Assembly: GCA_028551475.1 (NCBI GenBank)
Contig: CM052358.1
Location: forward strand, 11,453,938 to 11,517,937
From: Casuarina equisetifolia
Taxonomy: Eukaryota > Streptophyta > Magnoliopsida > Fagales > Casuarinaceae
Direction: 5' to 3'
DNA: 64,000 bases
Under the pieces are notes generated by a model. That model did no database searches and was not told the DNA's origin. It worked only from the letters and a program-made list of their open reading frames with translations. Both the position numbers and the translations under genes were made by a program. Shown here one piece after another: positions 10,601-25,600 of the stretch (the stretch's first letter is position 1; every line of letters begins with the position of its first letter).

Positions 10601-13600
10601 AGATAGGATCAAGCAAAACATCATTTCAAAACAACCCCAAATATACAAGTAACTTGAAGTGCAAGAGATGTTTCATCCAATGCACTGCTAAACATGTAGC
10701 TGCAAGTATGATCCAGCAACAACGAAAAATGAATGATAAGAAATAAAAGCTACGGAATCCTGGGTCTCAAAACGAAATGCTTCTCATCACAGGGAACACA
10801 GACCAGATGAGCCTCTTTCTTTATTAGACATCTTACTTCTTTTGAGGCAGTCTCAGGTCTGAAAATGAATTTGGAAATGGCTCCAACTAAGGAGATAGCA
10901 AGATTTAGGGTGAATTGTTGAGGTATCCTGGTGTAAGGTCGGCTCTCTCCCAAAGACCCACTTGAGTTCACGAATAGGTTTAGGTTGGTGCTAAGGCTAG
11001 CTCACGTAGGGGTGCATTTGTAGTATATCTAATTTACCTAATTACCATCTGTCATTTTATACTATGTCGTTGTGTTATCCCAAGATACTTAAGAACGCAA
11101 ATTGCATCTTTTCAATTTTTTTTCTTTTTTCTTTTTGGCAGGAGAGGAGAAAGGATGTTGCATGGCGGGGGGGAGTTGTTGTTGGTTGTGTTGTGGTGGT
11201 ATGTGTGTGCGTGTTTTGGTTTGGTTGTAGTTACTGCAGGTAAGGTGAAGTGCCATTCTTGGTCGGGATAGTGTTCACCCTCAGATGTTTCTAATGTATA
11301 AAATTCAACATTGGGAATGAGTGTTGCATCCACTTTTGGCCAGATTTATAACATTGAAAGGTGCCTTTGAGACTCGTTGCCCCTCAATTGTTTGTCATTG
11401 TAGTGAATAGAGACGTAACCAAGGTGACGTATATGCATAGAAGTAATGATTTAAATTGGTTGTCACTGTAGTGGACAGATGCAAATACAGTTGAGTGTAT
11501 GCCTAGAACTAATAATGAAAATCATTGGTGTTCTAGATTTTCATGGCCGTTGTAATGACTAGGAGCATGAAGCAGTTGATAACTCCATTTAACTTACTTT
11601 ATATGCTGTAAATTAAAGGGAAGAAGAATGGATGGGGAGAAATAGACATTTTCCAAGAACATTTCAATGTGAAGTCTCATTAGTGGGCTTTCCTAGGGAG
11701 ATTGTCCAAGGGTAGCCATACTGTAGGCAAAGGTTAAGACAAAATTGGTACTACTGCTGATTAGTATTGTAACTGCAAAGCAAGTGGATAGACAGTTTTG
11801 CTAGGGACATTTGGTCATTATTTTATCTTTATTTGGGATGTCTTGGGCTACACATGGTTGGGTGAAGGAGCATTAGACATCTTGGAAAGGTGGCTTCATT
11901 CAGATGATATCAAAATTGTGAACTGTAGAATGCTTTTAGCCTAAAGCCTAAAGCATTTTCAGGAGAAGCGCTAGGACTTTTAATATAACTAAAGCATCAT
12001 GTACTCAAATTGAAATCATTTTTTTTTCCCTTTTCAGCACTTTTCAGTTGGGTGAGAGATGGTTTTCTCTCTTCTCATTAATTTACATATTTGGATTTTT
12101 CTTTTTTCTTTTTGCTACCCTTGTATACTTCCCATGTGGGAGAGCTAGTCCCCTTGGACGTATTATAGCATCTAATCACTAATAATTAAGTACTTGTCAA
12201 ATCAATACCTGAAACCCATCGAATGTTCTATAGTACGGATCAAGCAGCAAACTAGCAAGTGAAACCAATTGAGTTGTCCGATCCCATCCATCACTACAGA
12301 AGAAAAATGGAAAATATAGATTGTCAAACCAGGAAAAATAGAGAAGGCCAAAGTGTAGAACACTGCACATTTGAAGCAACAAGAAATTAGGATACACTCA
12401 ATACACTGAATGATCTTTGTTCAATTGTTGAAGGTAGGCCACCAAAAGGAGCATCAAATCTTATGCAGAATATCAAATCTCTCTCAACACCGTGAATTTT
12501 TTATTAACAGAAGTTAAGACTACAGTAACGTTTCTGAACAGCCCTTACTTTAGAGGTGAAGTTGCTTCTCATACGAATCTTCTTGTTGATCAAAAGAGAT
12601 GAAGGTAACATTGGAAACATCTACAGAAAGTATTTCTGGTTTTGCTTCTTAAGTATTTCTTGTGAGGACCACATCATGAAACTTATGTGAATAACTTGAA
12701 CATATTTTTGACAGAAAAAAGCAGAAATTTTAATATTTAATTTTCAAAATAATTTTTCAAAAAAAAAAAAAAAAAGGAACAAAAGATTGGCTTGTCCGAG
12801 CTTAGCCTTTAAGGATGATTGCAGGCTAGCAGTGGGGACCACCACCCCTTCAATGGAGATAGGAGTAGGGCCCCTTCCCCTCCACTAGTTTTCCCACTGC
12901 CCCTCCTATATAAAGGTCTCACAAGAGAGTCAGAATTAGTGGAATCCCACCCCTCAATGCTCCTCACAAGAGACATGGAGTTGCTTCTTCCCTTTATTCC
13001 CCATCCCCAAGCCAACAGGTAGCCTAAACAAAATGCACAAAAGGTGTGGATCTTCCCCTTATATTGCTCACGTGGTCTCCCATTCTGGGGTGGATCTCTA
13101 CTAACGTAGAAGATGGTGAAGGCTTGGAGTTTACATCCACCACAGTCTAAGATGGCGAAAGCAGGGATGAACATTGGAGAAGGAAAGGCAATTCAGCATT
13201 TTACCTTTTTCTTTTCAATTTTTTTCTAGGTAACAAGGCCAACCTCCAATTTTCATTGGCACATTTTCACAAGCTAAGCTGTGTTTTCACTTATTTTTTA
13301 AAAACCGAACGTTTTTGAAACACTAATTACAAGGTGGGATTTTTAAGGCATTCTGTTTTCTAAACAGTTCTTTTATTTATTTATTTTTATTTTTTTGAAA
13401 ACAGCATTGGCAGTAGAAGCCACATGTTAAAATTTGTTTGGATAACTATTACCTAAACATTGTTTTCATGTTCAAAAAGTTAAAAAAGAAAAGAAAAAAA
13501 AAAACTTTACTAAACAGGGATTAGAACTTCCCCTTTTAGAAAGTGAAAATCATTTTCTTACAGCTCAAATTGGCAAAAAGATCACCTGCAATGTATAAGC

Positions 13601-16600
13601 ACTGATGCTGATTCCATAGCCACGCGTGCAGCAATCCAAGCTGAACCAGCCAAGACATTTTGAACATGTATCAACCAACCACTATCACCAAGTGTTGACA
13701 CTGAAGCAGACATACTGCTAAGGTTGCCTCCACCCCAAGTCCATCCACCATGTCTCTGTCAGCAACATAAGTGCCACACTCTCAGCCACAACAAGCAAGA
13801 TGTTTTAGGGAAAAAATCACAAAAAGTCAGAAGGTGGCATCAGCTAAAAATTAGACAAAAATTGTTATGAGATTATGCTCACTTCAGGGCTATTAAGAAC
13901 GTTTAGACTTTCAGACATCATAAACCATCAAATATAGATCACATCAATGAAATTATAAGCAAACTAGTCATACTAGAAACTCGGCATCAATAAAGAAGCA
14001 ATCTTATCATCTGTGTATACTCATAATAATTTTATACTAACTCGGATTATCTCCAACTAGACTACTGTATATTTTCTAGGATAACTCTACAACATGACTC
14101 ATACAACCCAAGAAGTTACTTTTCGTTAAATGGTTCAAAACTTGTCCTTTAAACATAAATAACAGGAGTAACCTTAATTTTTCTTCAACACGATAAGGCA
14201 GCAAAATTTACATAGTCATTTGATCAAAAATGACAGTAGGGACCTTAAAACGGTCTCCCTGGTTTAATTAGGACCTACAGTCCTGAATTTCTATGCGAAT
14301 GGGACTCCAAATGGACCAAATTGAAAGTTTAGCAACTATATTACATCCAATGACTTCCGAAAGAACACTCGTTAGTTATTCAAAATGGCAAGGTCCAACG
14401 CCAACTATTAAATTTTCATTTATCTGCTGTTTCCATGCTAAAATCACAAAGGAATAACTGGAATAGCTTTCATCAACAAATTCAAATAACAGTCTATCAT
14501 CTCTCTAGAAGTGGATTCTCTTCCCCACAAACTAACAACTGGTATATTCTAGCATTGCAACAGCACCAGTCAAATAAGATTTGGAAACTAACCAAGAATG
14601 ATGACATTCCATCTGACGAAGTTGCACCATGAGTGTCCAAGTAGTCTCTTAATCGAGCAAGACTCTCCCTCATTGCATGAATGTTGTCTATCCCAAAGAA
14701 AACTATCTGGTGCAAATTAAAAAAGGGTTAACATCAAACTATTAAAAAATATGAACCCATAGTCTAAGATCAAGAGATCAATGATCTGACAGCAAAGGAA
14801 CAGAGAGACCTCAGATTGAAAATAATTTGAAGATGACTCTGAGCCACCTCCCATTGCGCCATTTGCCAAAGCATTTTTCCTAGGTCTTGCATCCGCAATA
14901 TATAGCTTCCTTTGAATAAAATAAAAAATAAAAACAAAAATCAATCAATCAATTTTAACACAACAGTAATAAAGAGCCTTGTTTCAAAGTTCCTGTATCC
15001 TATCAAACCCCCCATTAGTGAAGAAATAAGTACCAAAATGCCAAGAATTATAGCTATAATTGCAACAAAAACTTTTACCCTTTCAACTTAAGTGGATATG
15101 AACCAATACAGATACATAATTTCTAAAAACTATAATGATTATCTAGATATAATAAAAGCTACCACAGAATAAATAATCACATAAAGCATTCCTCTCAAGC
15201 GATTAAAATACAAACCCACCAATCTTTATATGTTCTACACTCTGTTCAGAATATTCATGCCTGCAGTAGTAAATAATTGAACCACGACTCACAAGCATCA
15301 GAATTGCAAGATTGTACAGAGTGGAATAAAGAGTTGCATTTAGAAAGAATGTTTTGCAGTAGAAGGCTAAATAATAATAAATAAATAAAAGGTAAAAAAA
15401 AAAAAAAAAAAGTGGCTCTGGATGACACAATGTAGAGCAGCACTACTACATTAGGAAGTAGGCGTGAAAAATATCAAAGAAATTAAGAAAGAAAGGTCAA
15501 ATAATAATAAATCAGATTACTAGCACCAGTTATAAAGCTAAAGAATAGAGGAAGAAATTTTATACACCTACCTCCGTTCCCCCTTCAAACCAGAAAGTTG
15601 GGTACAAAGTGCGGCAACAAGCTTTTCATCAGTGTTGCTGCAGACAAATGCATTGAAGTTAATACATGTAATTTGAACAAGAGAGATATGGTTCAAACAT
15701 AAAATTGATCACTTTGAACTCCACATATGTGAACTCTTTTTCTTTGTGAACTGTCTCTTCTTTTCTTTTTTCCTTTTCTATTTCCTTTTGATCCTTCTGG
15801 ATTTTGGGCAGTTGATTCCACAGATATTTCACATTACCTCCGCATATTCATCATGAGACCAACTAATGGTTGGGAGGACCGTGCAAGGACAGCTCCAGTT
15901 TCTGTAACTCATCATGCGTAGCAAAATATAAGTAGGTCATGATAAACAACAAATCAAATATAAGGTTTTTAGCATACCAGGTTGACACCATGAAACTACA
16001 GGTAATCGGCATCTTGCTCGAAATGTTGAAGCCTGAGCCACCTCTTCATCACTAGCATCAGCAATGATGCCATGTAATTACTTTTATATTTCCAGTGTCA
16101 AGATGAAGGATCAACCTTGAAAAAATATCAGAGAAGTCAAAGTATAGTCTAGTTATCTTACCTAACACCTCTTGGCACAATCAAGGCAAATGGATAACTT
16201 TGGCAGATGGTATAGTTGGAATTTATGCTACTTATTCTCCACGCCTCATTGGACAAAGTGAATGACCCATTCTCAATCATACTGATTGATGCACGGTAGG
16301 AGCCTTTTCCAAGAAGCCGAAAATACTCATTTAGTAGCCGCACCTTTGGCTTAGTATTGTTGAATTTAGAAGGTCCACAAACAAAAGCATATAGATCCAC
16401 TAGGCTTGCTGGCTTAGTCCACCTCAGTAATGCTTCAAATACTGCACGTCTCTGTAAGATTCAAAAATCAAACAACACGCAAGAAGCAACTCATAGCACT
16501 CTACATGAATGATAATAAAAAACACATCATGGCTAAAATCACTGCCAAACTCCGGCATAATTACTATCATAACAACAAAACTAACACCAAACTAGAACTG

Positions 16601-19600
16601 AAGAAAATAGGAAAGAAACCATTAACTACCTATAAAAGCCTTTACTGATGCACGAAAATTAGTTGTTCATAAATCTCTCAATAATTTTGCAAGAAACAAG
16701 ATGATTAAAGTAGCAATCTTAGGTCACCACTGACCCACAAGCATCTACCATCTTCTGTAACTCGCTTTTCCAGTATCATCCTTTTTCTAACATTTAATAT
16801 GAGTTCACTTTTGTTATATGCTTGAACGAATGTGAATCCTGTAGCAAACTTCAACTGCACATCTGCTAGACTTAATACGTATTTCATGAAATTATGATGT
16901 TCAGCAAGTTGGACCCCACTAATTCGTTATTGTTCTGCAAGATCTATAATTAGTACACAGAGTATGATATGTGTCTCAGACAGCTTTGAAGCACTAAAAG
17001 AAAACATGGGCCACGTCATTCATAAGGAAATGATTAAAGAAGCTTCCTGAAAAAACTTCGACTATTTCAAATTGTTGTGTGATTGTCATATCCACAGGAG
17101 ACTCTTCTAAACATGTTTTCTAAAAAAGTTAGGTGCTTCTGCTGATCTGTTATTGACCAAACACTAAGGACAATGTTAGTTAAGAATATCATACTCCAAG
17201 TCGGTAGACTGAATCCTTCTTTACTTAAGCCAATGGCAGCTCTATTAGATGCACTTTTTCCATGACGTTCAGGTACCACCAAGATCCTTATTCTATTTCT
17301 TCAAACCATTTCATCACATCAATTCCATCTCATATCCTTTCTTAAAGGTCTTATAAAATTCAAGATTTTATGCCTCATGCATATCATCTGTAGAACCCCA
17401 CCTCACCATCATCCCTCCCCCTTGTAAAAGACCATTTGCAATTGCATTTTGGGTAGAATTGAAGTTATCCCAGTTTAGAGATTAATTTTCAGAAACAATA
17501 TCTGGGCAAGTGCAGAATCTAGAATCCAAGGAATTCATCTGATTTAGAATTTGAAATGTATTACTTTCAGGTAATATCTTTTCCAATGTGGTCCACTCAA
17601 GCGCAGCCAAACCCATATACACAGAAATTTGCAGAAAGTCAAACCCAATCATTTTTCCTATGCTAGCAGAACTTTCCGATGAGATATCTACTTGTCTTCA
17701 AAGATACCATATGAATCACACACTTCAGAAACCTCTCACGGATACTTCTTAAACATGCTCTGTTCACTTCTTGGTAAGTAATAATTAAAAATTCACTACA
17801 GGAATGGAAACAAGGTTTAGATTAAAGATATGGACAACTAGAAGATAGCATATTAATAACATAAAATTGAACAGGTTAAAAACTTGCAGCGAAGTTTAAT
17901 TTACCTGCTTTGTTCTAGGACGGAATGCAAAGACAATAATCCTCATATCTTTACCTGCAAAAATTCAAGAGGAATCATTATTTGTGTTACTATCTCATAA
18001 AAAAGATCAATAAATAATTAGACCAACTAGATATATTGTGGGGGGTACAAAAGAATAGCTACATCAAAGAATAATTGCAAGCTACCCACAGTAAAAAGTA
18101 CTGGTGCTAGAAAAGCAATTGCTTGTTATGAAAATAATAAGACAATATCTTAACAAGAAATAATTTACAATATGTTAAGTTGGAGGACAGTATAAGAGGC
18201 GCTCATTTGCTTCAATTTTCTTTTTTAATTGTAATTTTCACATGCTCATCACATAACGTGAAAAAATGAAAGAAAAACTAATCAAGATTTTGAGATACTA
18301 AGATAATGAATTTTATAACTCAATATAGCAGGAATGGACAAACTATAACAGTAGGGTGATATTGCAATAACCTATAGTGAGGTTAATCGCTCAAAATTTA
18401 AGATATGAGAGGTACATTGCAACAGGCCTCAAAGTTTAGGGTGGAAAAATTTCAGGACACCCTTCACAGTAGTTTCAATTATCTAACAAAAGAAAGTGTG
18501 AAGAACATTTAAACAAATAAACAAAAACATTTAAATATAGAAAGCAGCATACGATATAAAAAATTTTATGCATAGTAATATCTGTAAAATCTGTTGAGAG
18601 TCTTAGACTGATTTGTGGCCTTCATTTGGAAGTTTGCTCTCGTGATTAGGCATTATGTGATCCTAATGCTACACATTTCCCATGGAGAACTATTTACTGC
18701 TGTGAAACTCTAAGCAAGGTTACCTGTTTTCTTCCCTCCTGTGGAAAGCTACATTGGAAAGAATTCCAATTGTCACTAACTTGATTACATGGAAGATTAT
18801 TGTGGTGGATTTGTGCTGTATGATTAAATGTAGTGGCAGGTTTATTGACTACATGCTCCATTTTAGTTGCTAAGGACTTAGTCTTTTTCTCCATAGACAA
18901 TTTACACTTAGATGTGGGATGCCTTAGAAGTGGTTAATGTATACATGTTGCAAGCAAATGTTTAGACGGCATAGAAACAGTTCGATCTGGCATGAAGCCC
19001 CTCGTTGCTTTATGTGGATGGTTGAAGAGAAAGAAATAACCACATGTTCAACAGAATTGAGTTATGTATTAAGGAACTGAAATTCTTAATTCAAGCAAAT
19101 TTATGAGTGCATTAATTTATTCAGAAATGTCTTTTCTCTATCTTTTTGTGTATTTCCTTGACGACATTCCATTCATAATCTTCTGAGACATCCTTCCTAT
19201 GTTCTGTGTAGTTAAACTTTGGCATTACTTAATGAAGAAGTATGAGGGAGAGAGTGAGAGATTCGCCACAAATATTTGTATTTCCTTATGGTTTATTGAT
19301 ATGATCAACAACAGGAAAGCACACTGAATTTCAGCCAGAACCAGCTCTTAAACAAGCCCATCAGTCACTATGGACCCAGTGGAAAAACCCCAAATCAACC
19401 ACTAATTTAATTTGGCTTCCAAACTTTTCAGGTTACCGTTTACAGCCTCTTGTACAACCGGCTTTCACCTTCTTCCTACTTATGTTCCCAGCATTTTGTT
19501 ACCACATAACCCTGACCCAACTGTTCCTGAGCCTTAAAATAAGCTGCCGCCAGAGATATCCTCCCTGCAAGCCTAAAACTCCTCTGTCTGAGGGATTAAA

Positions 19601-22600
19601 GGATAAATGGAAGGCTATATAAGGAAAATCTGCAGGGAGAGCTGAAATCTCTCCATTTTGGTAGGACAACAAAAGGGAGGGAGAGGGGGCCAAAAACCCC
19701 AAGGGTCCAGAGAAACCAAAGTTGTGAATTGAAGGGACAGGAAACAAGCCTCTTACAAAAGCTTGTGAAATTCTTTTTCTCTCGCTTGAAATTATTTAAG
19801 TATGGGCAAAAAGAAGTAAAATCATATGTTGACACTCTTCTTCATCTCTTTACTTTCCCACAACACTATGAGAATGGGGTTTGCCCTTCTGTCCCCTTCT
19901 TTTCCCTCTCCATCCTTTCTACCAATTAATACCACCAAACATAATCCACAGCACTTTTCCTGAACTTTGCATCAAGACCTTTCAACAACTAGCCTTAAAG
20001 TCCTTTGGTACAGCTTCCCACATAGAGAAAGTGAAAGCCTAGTTTTCACCACAACCATTGGCTTTCGGTCAAAACTATACCACCACCCAGACAACATCTA
20101 GATCACTACCTTTGCACTAACATTAACTGCCAACACATACTCATCCCTTGCAAACTGAATGAGATCCAAACAACAATTTTTCAAGTGCAGTCGCATTCAC
20201 CTTGAGTCCAATAAATCCACAAAGAAATAAAAATTTATCTTCCAAATACCACCTTAGTACCTTATGATTCAAGTCAAAAGAGAAATAAAGAAATGAAGAT
20301 AAGGAAACAAGTAGAGCACATACCAATGACCTGAAGAAGTCGTCGGGATGGTGTCTTGTCAGAATGACGAGGCACTGATTGAACCCTTACAGCCTACATT
20401 TCACATAAATTACTAAATTAAGCATGCAACTACTTCACTCCAAAAGAGTCACAAAAATCAGTTGTGGGACCCATATCAGGTCACATAATATGAGAGATAA
20501 GGTAAAAAGATGTCAATCAAGTCAGAAGAACAAAAGCAAAGGAATCAACATCTTCACACAATTTAAGGTGTCATTTCCAGAGAAATATTTGAATCAGCAT
20601 GATGACAGTGGAACTTAAGCTCACATAAAGCTGAGAAAAAAATACAGCACCCCTCATGCCTTCCCACCAGGACCCATTACTATGTCTGTATTGTCACAGC
20701 CCACAACACAAGATGTGAGAGAGAGGGAGGAAGCTAGGGAGGAAGGGACTATTACAGCCAGTAAAGGGATCGTATAGCTCCTATAGAAAGGTAGGGATGA
20801 TAATGAGGAAGTTATGAATAGGGAGACTCTTATGAAACCTGAGTAAAAGTATCATTCAATGATGAGTATTTAAAAATCAAAGAATAGCAGGTTGCACCAG
20901 AAAAAATTATTACGCTGACTCTGGTAGGACACAAGATTCAAGCAACACATCTGGAGGTGGTGGTACAGATGAAAGGATGTATACAAGATCTTATCAATAC
21001 ATATGAGGGCAGAGCCATTTACAATGATAAAATCCCAGAGCAAGCTCCAAGATCCATTGGAACATGAAGCATGGGAGATAACCCGACAGTTGTGTGTATC
21101 AAACCAATGTAGAAGTAGACAAAATGCACCGGTTCTGGGGGTAAGAAGAAAATACATATGGCCCATGCAGAAGCAGAAAACTTCACAAAACCTGTTAAAA
21201 AAATATTCACAAATAATCCCTATGTAGTGAAAGATGAAAATGATAAACCCAACTTGACAGTTCTGCGAGAACTCATGTCAAAACAAGACTCTTACGTCCA
21301 CCCCAAACAACAGTTTCACAAAGTATTGGCTGAAAAAACAACCAAGAAATCAAGCTCATAAAGAAAATTGCGCTGAGGAACTGATGCGCCAAAATCAAAA
21401 GATGGATTTTGTGTTCTTCACAGTACAGGGGCAGAAAGCCAAACCCGGGATCATCTGCACCCAGCAGGGCTGCAGATGCTCAAATAATTGTCTACTGTAG
21501 TTCCAGTCTCTTCTAACAGTTAAAAGGTTCAAAATTTATTCAACTAACCCCTCTCTCTCTAGTTGATTAGATAAGAATTACAAATCTTGGAAATGTGTTT
21601 AGAGAACCAGCCGAGAAAATAACCAGCTCCCACACTAAAGACAGCTTTTATATTAACTGTAGGGGCTGTGGGTTTATAAACACTCATCTTCCATTGGATC
21701 CGTGGAGGTAGCCAATCGCATTAAGAAGTAAAATTTTTTGACTGATATACAAGCCAATAAAAGAAAAATAAAACAGTGACAAGGAACACCAAGTAAAATG
21801 GCACAAAAGAACAGCTTTTGAAAAGAGGGACATCATGAAAGTTGACAGATAAGGGAGGTAGAGAAGAAGGAAGTGGAGACCTAGCAAAATTAGAAAGAGT
21901 TGGACTGTAGTGTTATCCATGCAGACCCGGAGGAAATGTAACTAAAATATACATCATACATTCATTTAGACCATAATACCCAACAAATAAACAAAACAAG
22001 CGGATATACTTGCACAATCTCCTTTAATATCAAAATTAGATCCTTGTCTAGTAAAGTAACTGCAGAATGAAAGCTATAGATATATGTATTCTCAAAGTTG
22101 AAAAGCTAAATCAGGTTGCCAACTCAAGGTGACCACAAAATCTCAACAAAACAAGGAAATGCAGCCCACGAAAATACAGAAACCAGAACTCACCATTTTT
22201 GCAAACTTCTCAATAGTGGCCAGCGGTATTGTGCCAAGTGCAATAACATTCCTTGTTCCCTCACTCTTACCAAAGGAAAGTAAGAATATTAGAAGATCAC
22301 AGAGCATACAACAAGTACTTGCAAGAAAACATACAAAATACACAAAAAAACACACATGCATTTGAGTTGTATATGCACAGATACATCCATTCACAAGCCA
22401 ACACCCATTCACTCACATACAGGCATCTACAGACATACTAAGATATGCATGTGTACAGAGATGCTTATATAGATACACTTTCGGTGCATATTTTGAACCT
22501 AACAGATATGGTATTAAAATGCAGCAAAGACAATTTAATTTTATATTGTCAATTTTAAAGGTAACAAACAAAGGTTAAGCTTTAACAATCTTTTCATATT

Positions 22601-25600
22601 CTCCCTTTCTCGCTAGCCATCAAGACCTTGTGATAAGTAACACTGCTCAGAGTTCCTAACTTTTTTTCTCATCTTTTTCTCTCTTCTTTTGGTCTCCCAA
22701 ACCCTTGAAAAGCGCTAGATAAGCAAAGCCACCAATCAATCACCAGCCAGGGGAAACCACATGGATTACCATAGGGACCATGAGATGTTTCAGCACCCAC
22801 TATGACCTCTTTGGTGAACGTTCAAAGTTGATGGTGATCTGCCGTTATACAACCACTCCAATGACACCACCTGTTCGGGACATGGTTACCCTACAAGGTG
22901 ACATTGACTCAATTACCTCAGCTAACGTAACTGATAGCATATACAGACTTCATTAATTTGATGCCACTTGCCTCATGTCTTCCATTACCTTGATGATGGT
23001 AGTACTTCTATTACTGTGGGCAACAGTATAACATGTCCTATCATTTAGTTACACATAGCCTTCATTAATTATACAAAACAGAATTTGTTTAATCCTTTCT
23101 GTTGTTAGGTTTTCAGCACACATCTCTTCCCTCCGATTGTCTTTCAGGATCTCAAGACAAAAAAGATGATTTTGAGAGATCAGTAAATAGGATGGTTACA
23201 CTATTAGGACAGTAATCATGATGTGAATATGGCTTTGCATGGTTGCATCACTCCTCGTTAGTTAAATTGTCATCATCCCCCATTGAAGTCATTGAATCTA
23301 TTTGTTCCTTTTCTATAAACATCACCAAATTGTGAATGTGAGGCTTGCACCAAACATGGAGACCCTCCAGGAGGAATTATTTACAAAGCAACCACCATGG
23401 GGTACTTTGATTCCACGTTTCCAGGTCCATGTGTTTCTAAGTCTGCAACAGCAATAATCCGGTCCTTACCCCTTCAAAATAATATGTGAAACATATTTCG
23501 ACTCAACAATATTTTTATTATCTTAAATTTCCTTTTTTTTTTAATTTCATTTGCCCCAAAAATAAAAAGCCAAGCAAGGGAATTCCTAGAAATCCTTTTG
23601 TGGATTGTAAATTGAAGATTGTTCATTACACCTATTGACCACTCAATTGATTTTTAATATTTTCTTGAAATGGCTGACCAATTTTAGCATTGTTTTATTG
23701 TTTGTTATATTGTTTGAAATGACAGAATGTGACTTGAATGAAAGAACAATCATACAAGTTGAATTGTCTATGGTTCCACCAAGTTGTGTGTTATATTGCT
23801 CGAAGGAGTCAGACTTGTTGTTTACCTGAAGAAGGCAACTATGGTCTTAAACAGTCTTCTAGAAGTTGGTTTGAAAAGTTCAGTGGGGTTGTTGCCCCTA
23901 AGGGCTGAAAAAGAACAAGTATGATCACCCAGTTTTTATGAGGGTACATCATGTGGTAGTATTATTCTAGTTATTTATGTAGATGATACCTCTATTGCTG
24001 AAAGTGATATCCAGTGTATTAAGCAGATTTTAAGGAAACACTTATGTAAGGTACTTTTGAGGGGGTATTGAGGTTGCTAGATCCTAAAAAGGCACTATTA
24101 CAAAAAAAAAAAAATGTAACAGATTTTCCTGAAGAAACTTGCATATGGTTGGAGCAAACAAGTTGATATACCAATGAATTCTAATAGAAGTTCTGCAAAA
24201 TAAGTTGAAAAGAATTTGAAAACCCACACAGTACCAATAGGATTGTGGATGACTTTCTTATGTCAGTAACCAGAACACATATTACTTTCTTAGTTGTTGT
24301 GTTTAGTTAATCCATGGATAAACCAATATAATATTTGTATGCTGTCTGTAGAATATGAAGGAACTTTAAAGGACCTCCAGGATGCAGTTGGTTTTTAGAC
24401 ATTCTAACAACTTGGAGAACATTGTATTTCCAATCATTATGAACAGAGATCATCTTGACACGGTCTCAAACAGGTTTTTATACTTTAGGTGGTGATTCAG
24501 TAACAGGAAAGCAAGAAGTGGAATATGGTGGGCATAGTGTTGAAGCTGTAAACAAGGCCATGGTACAAACAGCATGTATGTTATGGGTGAAGTCTCTTTT
24601 ATAAAAGGACCTCCTGTGAGAAGTCTGCAAATATCTTTTGTGATAACCATTACTACGTACCATTTTCATAATATTATTCTTAATAGGAAGATATAGCATA
24701 TCAAGGTGAATTGCCAATTTATTTGAGATATGCTTGGGCAGAAGCAAGTCACTACCTTACATGTCAAGATTTGTGATTAGTTAGGAAACCTATTTACAAA
24801 GACTCTTAAGGGTCTCTTTTCTAATCTTCATAATCAGCCACTGATGATAGATATCCATGATCTAGGTAAACGGGAGGCACTAGAATACTACGCAAAGAAG
24901 GTCATTCTTGTCATCATAGATCATTAATTGAGCATGTGTATCTATGTACCCATCTATTGATCTATCTTGCTATCTAACACCAAGCACCCCCCCCTCTCTC
25001 CAAAACAAAAAAAAGGAAGAAGAAACACACACACACACACACACACACAGAGATATGCATACATATATATTATTTAGAGAGGCCAGCCACTCTAGGGTTG
25101 GGCTCTAACAATCTTTTCCGTCCTCTCTGTGAAAACATCATGACCAACAATATCTATTTCAAGTTGAAAACCATATATGCTAACAACGTCATGGAAGTTG
25201 ACCAAATGTAACAGACAAGACTAATACACCATCAAATAGTAAATTCCTAACTATCAGCAGGTTCTTAGTAGACTTGTTGTCATAGTCATTCTCTATCAAC
25301 ACACAAAAACAGGGTATCCTAAACCCTTCCAGATGGGAATATATGTCATCATATTCCATGCCAATGTTTGTTTCTTCTCTTCTTCTTCTCATCAAAAGTG
25401 TCCATGACACACTACAACTTGTTATCAGATGAGTCTATTAGAGATCAATCTTATGACAAGACTTGCAAAGACTGACAGCTGACACCATCTAAAATACATT
25501 GAGAGCAATACATAAAAATCTAATGCTTTAGGTCCTTTGCATTTTCATCAGTTTCTTTTAGGGTTTAAATTTGATTGTTTTGGCTGCATCAACTCGAAAC

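Noticed and set aside
19499-19835. Overlapping minus frames of about 80 codons in a myotubularin intron
   Set aside because: Different frames overlap with no domain; they lie wholly within intron 5.
25020-25060. CRISPR-like short repeats
   Set aside because: Simple AC microsatellite in plant DNA; no spacers.
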